Assembly (NCBI GenBank): GCA_021733645.1
Contig: JAHREJ010000009.1
Location: 42,623 to 106,622, forward strand
DNA: 64,000 nt
DNA from: Bacillus subtilis subsp. subtilis
GTDB lineage: Bacteria; Pseudomonadota; Gammaproteobacteria; Xanthomonadales; Xanthomonadaceae
Reading direction: 5' to 3'
Made by a program: the position numbers and the translations under genes
Notes under the pieces: model-generated
What the model saw: the letters and a program-made list of their open reading frames with translations, nothing else
Told to the model about the DNA's origin: nothing
Databases searched by the model: none
Part shown: positions 7,965 to 17,225 of the stretch, piece after piece
How positions within the stretch are numbered: position 1 is the stretch's first letter
Layout: every line of letters begins with the position of its first letter

Positions 7965-9401
7965 ATGCACGACACCCTCTTCCTGTTCGGCGCCACCGGC
8001 GACCTCGCCCAGCGCTACCTGTTCCCCTCCCTGTTGCGCCTGCTTGGCGACGGCCTGCTGCCGGAGGACTTCAAGGTCCGCGCGCTGGCCCTGTCACCGC
8101 ACGACACCGAGGGTTTCCGCGACATCCTGCGCCCGCGCCTGCAGCAGGCCCTGCCGCTGGCCAGCCAGGAGGACATCCAGTCGCTGCTGGCGCGCATCGA
8201 TTACCGTTCTGTCGACCTGCGCAACCCCGACTCGGTCGCCGAGTCGGTCAGCGACCTGGTCGACCGCCACTGCGTAAGCTACCTGGCGATCCCGCCGGGC
8301 CTGTACATCTCCACCTGCGAAGGCCTGGCCAAGGGCGGCGCACTGGCCGCTCCGCACCGCCTGATGCTGGAAAAGCCGATCGGCAGCGACAGCGCCAGCG
8401 CCGAGGAGATCATCTCCACCATCGGCCAGTGGATCGACGAAGACCGCGTGTTCCGCCTGGACCACTACCTGGGCAAGGCGGCGGTGCAGAACCTGATCGC
8501 GCTGCGCTTCGGCAACACGCTGCTGGAAGCGGTGTGGAACCGCAATTACATCGAATCGGTGCACATCCTGGTGGCCGAGAGCGAGGGCGTGGACGGACGC
8601 GATGCGTATTACGCGCGCTCCGGCGCGCTGCGCGACATGGTCCAGAGCCACATCCTGCAGCTGCTGTGCCTGGTGGCGATGGAACCGCCGGCGTCACTGG
8701 AAGCCGATCGCATCCGCGATGAGAAGGTCAAGGTGCTGCGTGCACTGCGCCCGCTGGATGCCAAGCACGCCGCGCGCGACAGCGTACGCGGGCGCTATAC
8801 CGCCGGCACCATCAACGGCCAGCCGGCCCAGGCCTACCAGCCGCCGGAAGGCAGCGATGTGGAAACCTTTGCCGGGGTCACCGCGCATATCGACAACTGG
8901 CGCTGGTCCGGCGTGCCGTTCCACCTGGTGACCGGCAAGCGCCTGGCCGAGCGCACCACCCGCGTGGTGGTCACGCTCAAGCCGGTGACCCATTGGCTGT
9001 TCGAGCGGCCGCACCGTCGCAACGCCACGCCCAACCGCATCACGTTCCAGCTGCAGCCGCAGGAGAACATCGAGCTGGGCTTGATGAGCAGCCTGGCCGG
9101 GCCGGAATGGGGCGCGCTGGAACTGCACCCGCTGGAACTGGAGCTGTCAGTCCCCACCGGCCTGCATCGCCGCATCGCTTATGAGCGCCTGTTCCTGGAT
9201 GCCTTCAACGGCAACCACGCGCTGTTCGTGCGCGATGACGAAGTGCGTGCCGCCTGGGCCTGGATCGACAGCGTCAGCGATGCCTGGAAGGCCGCCAGCC
9301 TGCCGCTGCAGCCGTACCCGGCCGGCGAATGGGGCCCCAGCGACGCCATTGGCTTCCTGCCCGTGGATGCCGACGCCGGCCGCAAGGACGGCGACGCATG
9401 A
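7965..9401 (+). CDS. zwf: Glucose-6-phosphate 1-dehydrogenase
   Basis: Oxidises glucose-6-phosphate to 6-phosphogluconolactone with NAD(P)+, the entry step to the Entner-Doudoroff and pentose phosphate pathways. 478 residues. The NADP site is GATGDLAQRYLFPSLL (residues 8-23). The active-site block RLDHYLGKAAVQNL contains the catalytic His/Lys region, and LEKPIG and MVQSHILQLL are further family marks. The ATG giving MHDTLFLFGATGDL was chosen over an in-frame start 12 codons earlier, which would overlap a palindrome. First gene of a tightly coupled cluster; its stop overlaps the glk start (ATGA). Confidence 0.97.
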   Translation: MHDTLFLFGATGDLAQRYLFPSLLRLLGDGLLPEDFKVRALALSPHDTEGFRDILRPRLQQALPLASQEDIQSLLARIDYRSVDLRNPDSVAESVSDLVDRHCVSYLAIPPGLYISTCEGLAKGGALAAPHRLMLEKPIGSDSASAEEIISTIGQWIDEDRVFRLDHYLGKAAVQNLIALRFGNTLLEAVWNRNYIESVHILVAESEGVDGRDAYYARSGALRDMVQSHILQLLCLVAMEPPASLEADRIRDEKVKVLRALRPLDAKHAARDSVRGRYTAGTINGQPAQAYQPPEGSDVETFAGVTAHIDNWRWSGVPFHLVTGKRLAERTTRVVVTLKPVTHWLFERPHRRNATPNRITFQLQPQENIELGLMSSLAGPEWGALELHPLELELSVPTGLHRRIAYERLFLDAFNGNHALFVRDDEVRAAWAWIDSVSDAWKAASLPLQPYPAGEWGPSDAIGFLPVDADAGRKDGDA

Positions 9402-10405
9402 CGCTGCAGACCCAACCGGTGCTGGTCGCCGATATCGGCGGCACCAATGCCCGCTTCGCGCTTGCCGACACCAGCCTGGAAGCGCCACTGCAGCAGGACA
9501 GCATCCGCGAATTCGCGGTGGCTGATTTCCCCTCGCTCGGCGATGCCGCGCGCCATTACCTGGACCAGGTGGGTGCACAAGCCCGGCGCGGCGTGTTCGC
9601 CGTGGCCGGGCGCGTGGACGGTGACGAGGCGCGCATCACCAACCATCCGTGGGTGATCTCGCGCAGCCGCACCGCGCACATGCTCGATTTCGACGAGCTG
9701 CACCTGATCAACGACTTCGCCGCCCAGGCGATGGCGATCTCGCTGCTGCAGCCCCAGGACGTGGTCCAGGTGGGCGGCGCGGCGTGGGTGCCGGGCAAGC
9801 CCGGCCAGCCGCGCAACTACGCGGTGATCGGGCCGGGAACCGGGCTCGGCGTAGGTGGCCTGATCCTGCGTCACGGCCGCTGCTATCCGCTGGAAACCGA
9901 AGGCGGCCATGTCAGCTTCCCACCGGGCACCCCGGAGGAAATCCGCATTCTGGAGATCCTGTCCGAACAGTTTGGCCGGGTGTCCAATGAGCGGCTGATC
10001 TGCGGCCCCGGGCTGGTCAACATCCATCGTGCCGTGTGCGAGATGGCCGACATCGATCCGGGCCAGCTGCAGCCGGTGGACGTCACTGCCCGCGCCCTGC
10101 ACGGCGACCCGCAGGCGATGCGCGCGGTAGACGTGTTCTGTGCGGTGTTCGGTGCCATCGCCGGTGACCTGGTGCTGATGCAGGGTGCCTGGGATGGCGT
10201 GTTCCTCACCGGCGGGCTGACCCCGAAGATGCTCGATTCGCTCCAGCATTCCGGCTTCCGCCAGCGTTTCGAACACAAGGGACGCTTCTCTTCGATCATG
10301 GCCCGCGTCCCCTCGCTGGCCGTGATGCACCCGCATGCCGGCCTGCTCGGCTCGGCGGCCTATGCCGCCGACGTCGAACGCGACCTGCCAGGAAACAACG
10401 CATGA
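9398..10405 (+). CDS. glk: Glucokinase (bacterial Glk family)
   Basis: Phosphorylates free glucose with ATP. 335 residues of the E. coli Glk family rather than the ROK family. The phosphate-1 motif VADIGGTNARFALAD is at the N-terminus, the glucose-contact block LHLINDFAAQAMA is near residue 105, and GPGTGLGVGGL near residue 145. ETEGGHVSFPPGTPEE carries the sugar-binding Glu and His. Overlaps zwf upstream and pgl downstream by four bases each, so the three are translationally coupled. Together with Zwf it converts imported glucose directly to 6-phosphogluconolactone. Confidence 0.96.
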   Translation: MTLQTQPVLVADIGGTNARFALADTSLEAPLQQDSIREFAVADFPSLGDAARHYLDQVGAQARRGVFAVAGRVDGDEARITNHPWVISRSRTAHMLDFDELHLINDFAAQAMAISLLQPQDVVQVGGAAWVPGKPGQPRNYAVIGPGTGLGVGGLILRHGRCYPLETEGGHVSFPPGTPEEIRILEILSEQFGRVSNERLICGPGLVNIHRAVCEMADIDPGQLQPVDVTARALHGDPQAMRAVDVFCAVFGAIAGDLVLMQGAWDGVFLTGGLTPKMLDSLQHSGFRQRFEHKGRFSSIMARVPSLAVMHPHAGLLGSAAYAADVERDLPGNNA

Positions 10406-11124
10406 ACATGCTGGACACCTCCGATCGCTTCACCCTGGTCCGCCACGGCGATGCCGACGGCTGGATCGAAGCCATCGCCGCGGAAATGGCGCAGGCGCTC
10501 AACCAGGACATCGACACCTTCGGCCGCGCCCGCATGCTGCTGTCCGGCGGCACCACCCCGGCGCCGGTGTACCAGGCGCTGGCCGAGCTGGACGTGCACT
10601 GGGACCGGGTGGAAGTGAGCCTGGTCGATGAGCGCTGGCTGTCGCCGCAGGATCGCGACAGCAATGCCTGGCTGGTCCGCGAGAGCTTCCTGGCCCGTGC
10701 CGACGGTGCGCATTTCGATCCGCTGGTACGGGTTGGCAAGCCACTGCCAGAGTGTGTGTACACCGCCAACCTGCAGGCCCAGCACAGCCAGGCGCCGTGC
10801 CTGAGCGTGTTGGGCATGGGCAACGACGGCCACACCGCCTCGCTGTTTCCCGGGTCGAAAGACCTGGCCCGCGCATTGGAAAGCACCCTGCCCTATGCCG
10901 CCCTGGACGCCACCGGTTGCCCCGGTGCCAACCAGTGGCCGCTGCGCATCACCCTGACCCCGCATGGGCTCAGGCACAGCGGCCAGCGGTTGTTGCTGCT
11001 GCGCGGCAAGCAGAAGCTGGAAGTGCTCAAACAGGCGCTGGAAAGCAACAATCCGCAGCTGTATCCCATCCTCAACGCGATCGATCTCGACGGCGCAAAA
11101 CTGCGCGTCCACTGGTGTGACTGA
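10402..11124 (+). CDS. pgl: 6-phosphogluconolactonase (Pgl/DevB type)
   Basis: Hydrolyses 6-phosphogluconolactone to 6-phosphogluconate. 240 residues with the glucosamine-isomerase-like fold: LLSGGTTPAPVYQAL near residue 48, VSLVDERWL near 73, and LGMGNDGHTASLFPGS near 140 with the catalytic His. Encoded between glk and edd, exactly where the pathway predicts. The ATG overlaps the glk stop. Confidence 0.96.
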   Translation: MNMLDTSDRFTLVRHGDADGWIEAIAAEMAQALNQDIDTFGRARMLLSGGTTPAPVYQALAELDVHWDRVEVSLVDERWLSPQDRDSNAWLVRESFLARADGAHFDPLVRVGKPLPECVYTANLQAQHSQAPCLSVLGMGNDGHTASLFPGSKDLARALESTLPYAALDATGCPGANQWPLRITLTPHGLRHSGQRLLLLRGKQKLEVLKQALESNNPQLYPILNAIDLDGAKLRVHWCD

Positions 11125-11169
11125 TCCCAGTCCGGTGTTGTTCGTCCGCCCTCTCATAGCCGGTAGCCA

Positions 11170-13086
11170 ATGAGCCTGCATCCCCAACTCCATGCCATCA
11201 CCCAGCGCATCGTCAAGCGCAGCGTCGCCTCGCGTGCGGCCTACCTTGCCGGGATCGATGCCGCGCTGCGCGATGGTCCGTTCCGTTCGCGCCTGAGCTG
11301 CGGCAACCTCGCCCACGGATTCGCCGCATGCGGACCCACCGACAAGTCGCGCCTGCGAGGCGGGGTCACCCCGAACCTGGGCATCATCACCGCCTACAAC
11401 GACATGTTGTCGGCGCACCAGCCGTTCGAGACCTACCCGGACATCCTGCGCCAGGTCGCCCGTGACATGGGCGCCACCGCCCAGGTGGCCGGTGGTGTGC
11501 CGGCCATGTGCGACGGCGTCACCCAGGGGCGCGGCGGCATGGAGCTGTCGCTGTTCTCGCGCGATGTGATCGCGCAGTCCACGGCGATCGGCCTGAGCCA
11601 CGACATGTTCGATGCCAGCGTCTATCTGGGCGTGTGCGACAAGATCGTGCCGGGCCTGCTGATCGGGGCGTTGGCGTTCGGTCACCTGCCGGCGATCTTC
11701 CTGCCGGCCGGACCGATGACGCCTGGCATTCCGAACAAGCAGAAGGCCGAAGTGCGCGAGCGCTACGCGGCCGGGCTGGCCAGCCGCGAAGAGCTGCTGG
11801 AAGCCGAAGCGGCGTCATACCACGGTGCAGGCACCTGCACCTTCTACGGCACGGCCAATTCCAACCAGACGCTGCTGGAAGCGATGGGGGTGCAGTTGCC
11901 GGGCGCCTCGTTCGTCAATCCCGACACGCCGCTGCGTGATGCGTTGACCCGCCGTGCCGGCGAGCGTGCACTGGAGATCTGCGCACTGGGCGACGATTTC
12001 CGCCCGCTCGGCCGCCTGATCGACGAACGCGCGATCGTCAATGCGGTGGTCACGCTGATGGCCACCGGTGGGTCGACCAACCACACCATCCACTGGATCG
12101 CGGTGGCGCGTGCGGCCGGTATCGTGTTGACCTGGGACGACATGGACGAGCTGTCGCAGCTGATTCCGCTGCTGGCGCGGGTGTATCCGAACGGCGAGGC
12201 CGACGTGAACCGTTTCGCCGCCGCCGGCGGGACCGCGTTCGTGTTCCGCGAGCTGATGGAGGCCGGGCTGATGCATGCCGACCTGCAGACGGTCGCCGAG
12301 GGCGGCATGGCCCAGTACGGCCAGGAGCCGGCGCTGCGCGATGGCACGCTGGTCTACCTCGACGGCGTGCGCGACAGCGCCGACCCGGACGTGGTGCGGC
12401 CGGTGGCCGATCCGTTCGAGGCCCAGGGTGGACTGCGCCTGCTGCGCGGCAACCTGGGCCGTTCGTTGATCAAGCTGTCGGCGGTGAAGCCGCAGTTCCG
12501 CACGATCGAAGCGCCGGCGGTGGTGGTGGATGCGCCGCAGGTGTTGAACAAGCTGCACGCGGCAGGCGTGTTGCCGCACGATTTCGTGGCGGTGGTGCGT
12601 TTCCAGGGGCCGCGGGCGAACGGGATGCCGGAGCTGCATTCGCTGGCACCGTTGCTGGGGCTGCTGCAGAACCAGGGGCGGCGCGTGGCACTGGTGACCG
12701 ACGGTCGTCTGTCCGGTGCGTCGGGCAAGTTCCCGGCGGCAATCCACATGACGCCCGAGGCGTCGCGCGGCGGTCCGCTGGCGCGCGTACGCGAGGGCGA
12801 CATGATCCGCCTGGATGGCGAGGCGGGCACGCTGGAGCTGTTGGTGGATGCGGCCGAATTCGCGGCGCGCTCGCCGGCACCGAACACGGCACCGGCGGCG
12901 CACGACATGGGGCGCAATCTGTTCGCGCTGAACCGTCGTGTGGTGGGTCCGGCCGACCAGGGCGCGATTTCGATTTCATGCGGGCCGGCGACGGCCGACG
13001 GCGATATCTGGAATTACGACGCCGAGTACGAGTTGGGGCATGACGCGGCCGCGGCAGCGGCGCCGCATGAGGGTAAGGACGCCTGA
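11170..13086 (+). CDS. edd: 6-phosphogluconate dehydratase
   Basis: Dehydrates 6-phosphogluconate to KDPG in the Entner-Doudoroff pathway; an Fe-S enzyme of the IlvD/Edd family. 638 residues. Family motifs include ITAYNDMLSAHQPFETYP (about residue 74), the cluster-ligand region YLGVCDKIVPGLLIG (about 154), GAGTCTFYGTANSNQ (about 218), and the C-terminal TDGRLSGASGKFPAAIHMTP and DQGAISISCGP. The gap after pgl is 45 bases. As an Fe-S enzyme it should be oxygen and peroxide sensitive. Confidence 0.97.
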   Translation: MSLHPQLHAITQRIVKRSVASRAAYLAGIDAALRDGPFRSRLSCGNLAHGFAACGPTDKSRLRGGVTPNLGIITAYNDMLSAHQPFETYPDILRQVARDMGATAQVAGGVPAMCDGVTQGRGGMELSLFSRDVIAQSTAIGLSHDMFDASVYLGVCDKIVPGLLIGALAFGHLPAIFLPAGPMTPGIPNKQKAEVRERYAAGLASREELLEAEAASYHGAGTCTFYGTANSNQTLLEAMGVQLPGASFVNPDTPLRDALTRRAGERALEICALGDDFRPLGRLIDERAIVNAVVTLMATGGSTNHTIHWIAVARAAGIVLTWDDMDELSQLIPLLARVYPNGEADVNRFAAAGGTAFVFRELMEAGLMHADLQTVAEGGMAQYGQEPALRDGTLVYLDGVRDSADPDVVRPVADPFEAQGGLRLLRGNLGRSLIKLSAVKPQFRTIEAPAVVVDAPQVLNKLHAAGVLPHDFVAVVRFQGPRANGMPELHSLAPLLGLLQNQGRRVALVTDGRLSGASGKFPAAIHMTPEASRGGPLARVREGDMIRLDGEAGTLELLVDAAEFAARSPAPNTAPAAHDMGRNLFALNRRVVGPADQGAISISCGPATADGDIWNYDAEYELGHDAAAAAAPHEGKDA

Positions 13087-13121
13087 GGCATACAGCAGAA
13101 GCGGCGGTTGGTTTTGCGGGG

Positions 13122-13228
13122 GGAGTCAGCGGATGGCCCCCACCAGGACACGCCGTGAACCCATCCATGGGGCTCGTAAGCGGCATCCATGCCGCTTGCG
13201 GTCCTGGTGGGGGCCATCCGCTGACTCC
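13122..13228. repeat. Three-hairpin inverted repeat between edd and eda
   Basis: Arms 13122-13149 and 13201-13228 are perfect reverse complements over 28 bases. The 51-base interior holds two more perfect hairpins: CCCAT/ATGGG (13160-13171) and AAGCGGCAT/ATGCCGCTT (13178-13197). The whole can fold into a Y or cloverleaf shape in DNA or RNA. It has no T-run, so it does not look like a standard terminator. It may be a non-SMAG repeat family member or an mRNA processing or attenuation element separating edd from eda. Confidence 0.85.
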
Positions 13229-13280
13229 AGACACATTCCGGCGCATCGTTTGCGCTGCAGACACTGAAAAGAGAGAAAAG

Positions 13281-13940
13281 ATGAGCATCGAGCAACATCA
13301 GAAGCGTGCCGCCGAACTGCTGCATGCTGCCGGCATCCTGCCGGTGGTGACCGTGCATACGCTCGACCAGGCCCGTGCGGTCAGTGCGGCGTTGCTGGAA
13401 GGTGGGTTGCCGGCGATCGAGTTGACCCTGCGTACGCCGGTGGCGATGGAGGCGCTGGCGATGCTCAAACGCGAGCTGCCCGATGTGGTGGTGGGTGCCG
13501 GTACGGTGCTGACCGTGGCGCAGATGCAGCAGTCGATCGATGCCGGCGCGGATTTCCTGGTGACGCCGGGGACGCCGGCGCACATGGCCGATGCGTTGGC
13601 CCAGGCGGCGCTGCCGGTGGTGCCGGGCGCGGCGTCGCCGACGGAGATGCTGGCGCTGTATGCGCGCGGTTTCCGGGTGTGCAAGCTGTTCCCCGCGTCG
13701 GCGGTGGGCGGGCTGGCGATGATCAAGGGCCTGGCCGGTCCGATTCCGGACCTGAAGCTGTGCCCGACCGGTGGCATCACCGAGGACACGGCCGCCGAAT
13801 ACCTGGAGCAGAAGAACGTGGTCTGCATCGGCGGCTCCTGGATGGTGCCGGGCAGCTGGATCGACAATGGGCAGTGGGACAAGGTGCGCGACAGCGCCGC
13901 GCAGGCGGCGAAGATCGTGGCGCGGGTGCGCGCGCACTGA
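13281..13940 (+). CDS. eda: KDPG/KHG aldolase
   Basis: Cleaves 2-keto-3-deoxy-6-phosphogluconate to pyruvate and glyceraldehyde-3-phosphate. 219 residues, TIM barrel class I aldolase. The Schiff-base Lys is in GFRVCKLFPASAVGG (about residue 137), the catalytic Glu in LPAIELTLRTP (about 45), and phosphate-binding glycines in CPTGGITEDTAAEYL. The ATG preceded by GAGAGAAAAG was chosen. An in-frame start 42 codons earlier would lie inside the large inverted repeat and is not credible. It is 194 bases from edd, the only wide gap in the cluster. Confidence 0.95.
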   Translation: MSIEQHQKRAAELLHAAGILPVVTVHTLDQARAVSAALLEGGLPAIELTLRTPVAMEALAMLKRELPDVVVGAGTVLTVAQMQQSIDAGADFLVTPGTPAHMADALAQAALPVVPGAASPTEMLALYARGFRVCKLFPASAVGGLAMIKGLAGPIPDLKLCPTGGITEDTAAEYLEQKNVVCIGGSWMVPGSWIDNGQWDKVRDSAAQAAKIVARVRAH

Positions 13941-13971
13941 GGCACGCGCCGGGCGGCAGGCGGGTCGAGCG

Positions 13972-14226
13972 CTGGGTCGCGATGCCCTTGTCGGCAACTG
14001 TCCCCGGCGTCGGCCTGCGGCCGCCCACTCCTCCTTTACGTCGCCCGCAAGGGCAGCGCGGCCCACGTGGCTGGACCGTCGTCAGCCCGCGGAAAAGCTG
14101 GTTTCCTGCTACTTCCGCAAGCCTAGCTCCGTGCGGCCGGCAGGTCCCTGGCAAAGTAAAGGAGGAGGCCGTCGCCGCAGGCGTCGGCCGGGGGACATTT
14201 GCACAGGGGCCGGCCGCTAAGGGGCC
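13972..14226 (-). repeat. Large dispersed palindrome, copy A (two modules)
   Basis: This fills most of the 337-base gap between the convergent eda and response-regulator genes; nothing else is seen there. Module 2 (about 13972-14067) and module 1 (about 14126-14226) are in the opposite orientation to the copy at 43378. Module 1 contains CAAAGTAAAGGAGGAGGCC and GGGGGACATTTGCAC flanked by degraded arms (GGCCGGCAGGTCCC / GGGGCCGGCC). Module 2 has CTCCTTTACGTCGCCCGCAA and the arm GCGATGCCCTTG. Short open frames across it are artefacts of the repeat. Confidence 0.85.
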
Positions 14227-14277
14227 CTCACGCGCGCTAGCCCTGAGTGGAGACACGCTTCCAACCCGCAGTGCGGG

Positions 14278-14925
14278 TTACATCGGCCGTGCCGGATCCA
14301 CCAGGCCGTACTGGCTGGCCATGCGCGCCAGCGCGATGTTGTCGTGGATACCCATCTTCTCGAACAGGCGCGCCTTGTGCGTGTTGACGGTCTTGGCACT
14401 CAGGCTCAGGCGCTTGGCGATATCTTCCTGGCGCAGGCCCTGGGTAAGCAGCAATGCCACCTCCAGCTCGCGCGGCGACAGGGCATCAAACGGCGACTGG
14501 GTGCCTTCCACGTTCGACAAGGCCAGGTTCTGGGCGATGCTGCTGCTCAGGTAACGCCGTCCCAATGCCGCATCGCGTACCGCGCGCAGCAGTTCCTGCG
14601 CGTCGCAGCCCTTGCCGATGTACCCGGAGGCGCCGGCCTCAAGCAGGCGCTTGGGCATCGGGCCGTCTTCAAGCACCGACACGATCACCACGCGGGTGCC
14701 GTGGTCGCCACGCACCACCCGCTCGGTGACTTCCATACCGCTCACGCCCGGCAGGTGCAGATCGCACAGCACCACGTCCGGCCGCAGCTGACGGATGTCA
14801 GGCAGCGCATCTTCGCCGGAGTCCGCTTCACCGACTACCTCGATATCGGTCTCGTTGGACAGGATCATCTTCATGCCGGTACGCACCAGCGCATGATCGT
14901 CCACCAGATACACTCGAATCGTCAT
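14278..14925 (-). CDS. gacA: GacA/UvrY-type LuxR-family response regulator
   Basis: 215 residues: receiver domain (1-120) plus LuxR-type helix-turn-helix (about 148-205). Acidic pocket VDDH at the N-terminus, phospho-acceptor Asp in VVLCDLHLPGVSGME (about 54), conserved Lys in GYIGKGCDAQELL. The DNA-binding domain begins SPFDALSPRELEVALLLTQG and contains AKTVNTHKARLFEKM, strikingly like GacA/UvrY/SirA, including the SPFDALS linker. In other gammaproteobacteria this regulator drives small RNAs that titrate CsrA (encoded at 43937 here) and is paired with a BarA/GacS kinase, which is not in this window. Orthology by resemblance only. Confidence 0.8.
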   Translation of the reverse strand: MTIRVYLVDDHALVRTGMKMILSNETDIEVVGEADSGEDALPDIRQLRPDVVLCDLHLPGVSGMEVTERVVRGDHGTRVVIVSVLEDGPMPKRLLEAGASGYIGKGCDAQELLRAVRDAALGRRYLSSSIAQNLALSNVEGTQSPFDALSPRELEVALLLTQGLRQEDIAKRLSLSAKTVNTHKARLFEKMGIHDNIALARMASQYGLVDPARPM

Positions 14926-15135
14926 CCACGTACCTCATCAAACGCTGCGAACGGGGGCAAGCCTAGCGGCGGCACGTTGCGATAACAAGGAAGAAAACCT
15001 CCCGTCAACGCGATCTGATGCCCGCATCACACCTGAGCCGTCTTGCCCTTCCCCTTAGCCTTTCACCCCAGGCCATATCGGTTTACTACGCCTATCAGTG
15101 TACGCCTGCGCGATGCCGTGATCGGCACGCTGGCG

Positions 15136-15855
15136 TCATGCCCCTGCCCCGTGCCGACGCCGCCAGGGGTGCCGGCCCCGGAACATGACCAGAAAACACC
15201 CTACCACCCACGCCAGGGCGGCACACCATCCGGCCAGGATATCGGAGGGGTAATGCACCCCCAGGTACACCCGCGATACGCTCACCAGCACGCTGAACGA
15301 AGGCGCCAGGACCAGCACCGGCCAGCGCCAGCGGGTGTTCCAGGCCAGCAGCACCAGCGTGACGGCCAGGGTCATCGACCCCATCGCGTGGCCGCTGGGA
15401 AAACTGAACGTACTTTCCGGCGCAATCGACTCCCACAAGCTGGGGCGGTCGCGCTGGAAGAACTGCTTGCTGCCCATGTTCAACAGGGCCGAGCCGACGA
15501 AGCTGATGGCCACGAAGCTGGCTTCACGCCAGCGCCTGCCCCACAGCAGCGCGGCAACGATCACCACATCGGCCGGGATCAGGAACCACTCATAGCCCAG
15601 CTTGGACAACAGCACGAAGAACTGGTCCAGGCCCGGCGAATGCAGGCCATGCATCTTCCACAGCAGCGGGGCGTCGAAGTAGAACGATTCCAGTTCGTGG
15701 ACCTCGTCGGCGAGCGCCACGAAGCCGGCCAGCGGCAGCAGCAGTCCGGCAAACAGCAGCACGAACCGCCACGCGTTGTGTCCCATCCACTGGCGGAACC
15801 CGGCAGCCGGCTCCGGCGCGGCCAGCGCGCCGGGCTTATCCGACGCTGCGGACAT
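15136..15855 (-). CDS. PAP2-family membrane phosphatase
   Basis: 239-residue integral membrane protein with about five or six hydrophobic segments. The three phosphatase motifs are intact: KQFFQRDRP (KX6RP type), FPSGHAMGS (PSGH) and [17 protein letters not shown] (SRX5HX3D). Likely substrates are lipid phosphates such as undecaprenyl or phosphatidylglycerol phosphate. Its start lies inside the end of ispG (20-base overlap), indicating cotranscription. Undecaprenyl pyrophosphate recycling would fit with ispG isoprenoid synthesis, but the substrate cannot be deduced. Confidence 0.9.
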   Translation of the reverse strand: MSAASDKPGALAAPEPAAGFRQWMGHNAWRFVLLFAGLLLPLAGFVALADEVHELESFYFDAPLLWKMHGLHSPGLDQFFVLLSKLGYEWFLIPADVVIVAALLWGRRWREASFVAISFVGSALLNMGSKQFFQRDRPSLWESIAPESTFSFPSGHAMGSMTLAVTLVLLAWNTRWRWPVLVLAPSFSVLVSVSRVYLGVHYPSDILAGWCAALAWVVGCFLVMFRGRHPWRRRHGAGA

Positions 15856-17101
15856 ATTTTCGCTCGACGTAATCGTCGATCAGCGCCACGAAATCCTGGG
15901 CGATGTTGTCCCCGCGCAGCGTCACCGTCTTTTCGCCATCGACGAACACCGGCGCCGCCGGCGTTTCGCCGGTACCCGGCAGCGAGATGCCGATGTTGGC
16001 GTGGCGCGATTCGCCCGGCCCGTTGACGATGCAGCCCATCACCGCCAGGGTCATGTTCTCCGCACCCGGGTGGCTCACCTTCCACACCGGCATCTTCTCG
16101 CGCACATGGTTCTGCACCACCTTGGCCAGTTCCTGGAAGAACTCGGAGGTGGTGCGCCCGCAGCCCGGGCAGGCCGTCACCAGAGGGGTGAAGGCGCGCT
16201 GCCCGGTGGTCTGCAGCAGCTCCTGGGCCACGATCACCTCGGCGGTGCGCGACTGGCCCGGCTCGGGGGTCAAGGAAATGCGGATGGTGTCGCCGATGCC
16301 TTCCTGCAGCAGCACCGCCAGCGCCGCCGACGAGGCCACGATGCCCTTGCTGCCGATACCGGCTTCGGTGAGGCCAAGATGCAGCGCGAAGTCCGAGCGC
16401 TGCGCCAGGTCGCGGTACACCGCGATCAGCTCCTGCACGCCGCTGACCTTGGCCGACAACACGATGCGGTCGCGCGGCAGGCCCAGCTCGACCGCGGTAT
16501 GGGCCGAATCCAGCGCCGAACGGATCAACGCTTCGCGCAGCACCCGGCCGGCATCCCACGGCTTGGCGCGCTGGCTGTTCTCGTCCATCAGGCGCGCAGC
16601 GAGCGACTGGTCCAGCGAGCCCCAGTTGGCGCCGATGCGCACCGGCTTGCCGTAGCGGATCGCAAACTCGATCAGCTGCGCGAACTGGGTGTCCTTCTTC
16701 TTGCCGAAGCCGACGTTGCCCGGATTGATCCGGTACTTGGCCAGGGCCTCGGCGCAGGCCGGTTCCTGGGTCAGCAACTGGTGGCCGTTGTAGTGGAAGT
16801 CGCCGATCAGGGGCACCTCGATGCCCATCATCTGCAGCCGTTCCACAATGCGCGGGATGGCCGCGGCCGACTCGGGGTTGTTGACGGTCAGGCGCACCAT
16901 CTCCGACCCGGCCCGCCACAGCTCGGCCACCTGCTTGACGCTGGCGGCGATGTCGGCGGTGTCGGTGTTGGTCATCGACTGCACCACCACGGGGCTGCCT
17001 CCCCCCACGACCACGCCGCCGATACGGACGGACTGGGTCTGGCGGCGGGCCCACACGGTAGTGTCGGACGGTTGGGTCGGTTGGGTCACGGCGTCATGCA
17101 T
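15836..17101 (-). CDS. ispG: 4-hydroxy-3-methylbut-2-enyl diphosphate synthase (flavodoxin)
   Basis: Penultimate enzyme of the MEP isoprenoid pathway; a [4Fe-4S] enzyme. 421 residues. The N-terminal barrel has [19 protein letters not shown] and [14 protein letters not shown]. The C-terminal cluster domain has [16 protein letters not shown] and, near the end, [19 protein letters not shown] with the third Cys. Close to the family length for proteobacteria with an insertion-bearing IspG. Divergent from regB with about 120 bases between the coding starts. Confidence 0.96.
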   Translation of the reverse strand: MHDAVTQPTQPSDTTVWARRQTQSVRIGGVVVGGGSPVVVQSMTNTDTADIAASVKQVAELWRAGSEMVRLTVNNPESAAAIPRIVERLQMMGIEVPLIGDFHYNGHQLLTQEPACAEALAKYRINPGNVGFGKKKDTQFAQLIEFAIRYGKPVRIGANWGSLDQSLAARLMDENSQRAKPWDAGRVLREALIRSALDSAHTAVELGLPRDRIVLSAKVSGVQELIAVYRDLAQRSDFALHLGLTEAGIGSKGIVASSAALAVLLQEGIGDTIRISLTPEPGQSRTAEVIVAQELLQTTGQRAFTPLVTACPGCGRTTSEFFQELAKVVQNHVREKMPVWKVSHPGAENMTLAVMGCIVNGPGESRHANIGISLPGTGETPAAPVFVDGEKTVTLRGDNIAQDFVALIDDYVERKYVRSVG

Positions 17102-17225
17102 CCGCCCATTTTAGCGCTGCCCGATGACGAAAACGCCATCCCCATTCAGCCGCTGGCCGGGCAGGCGCGCCGATGCGGCCGATTGTCGCAGGCGGGCCAG
17201 CCCGCGAGCGCATAGGATGTGCGCA

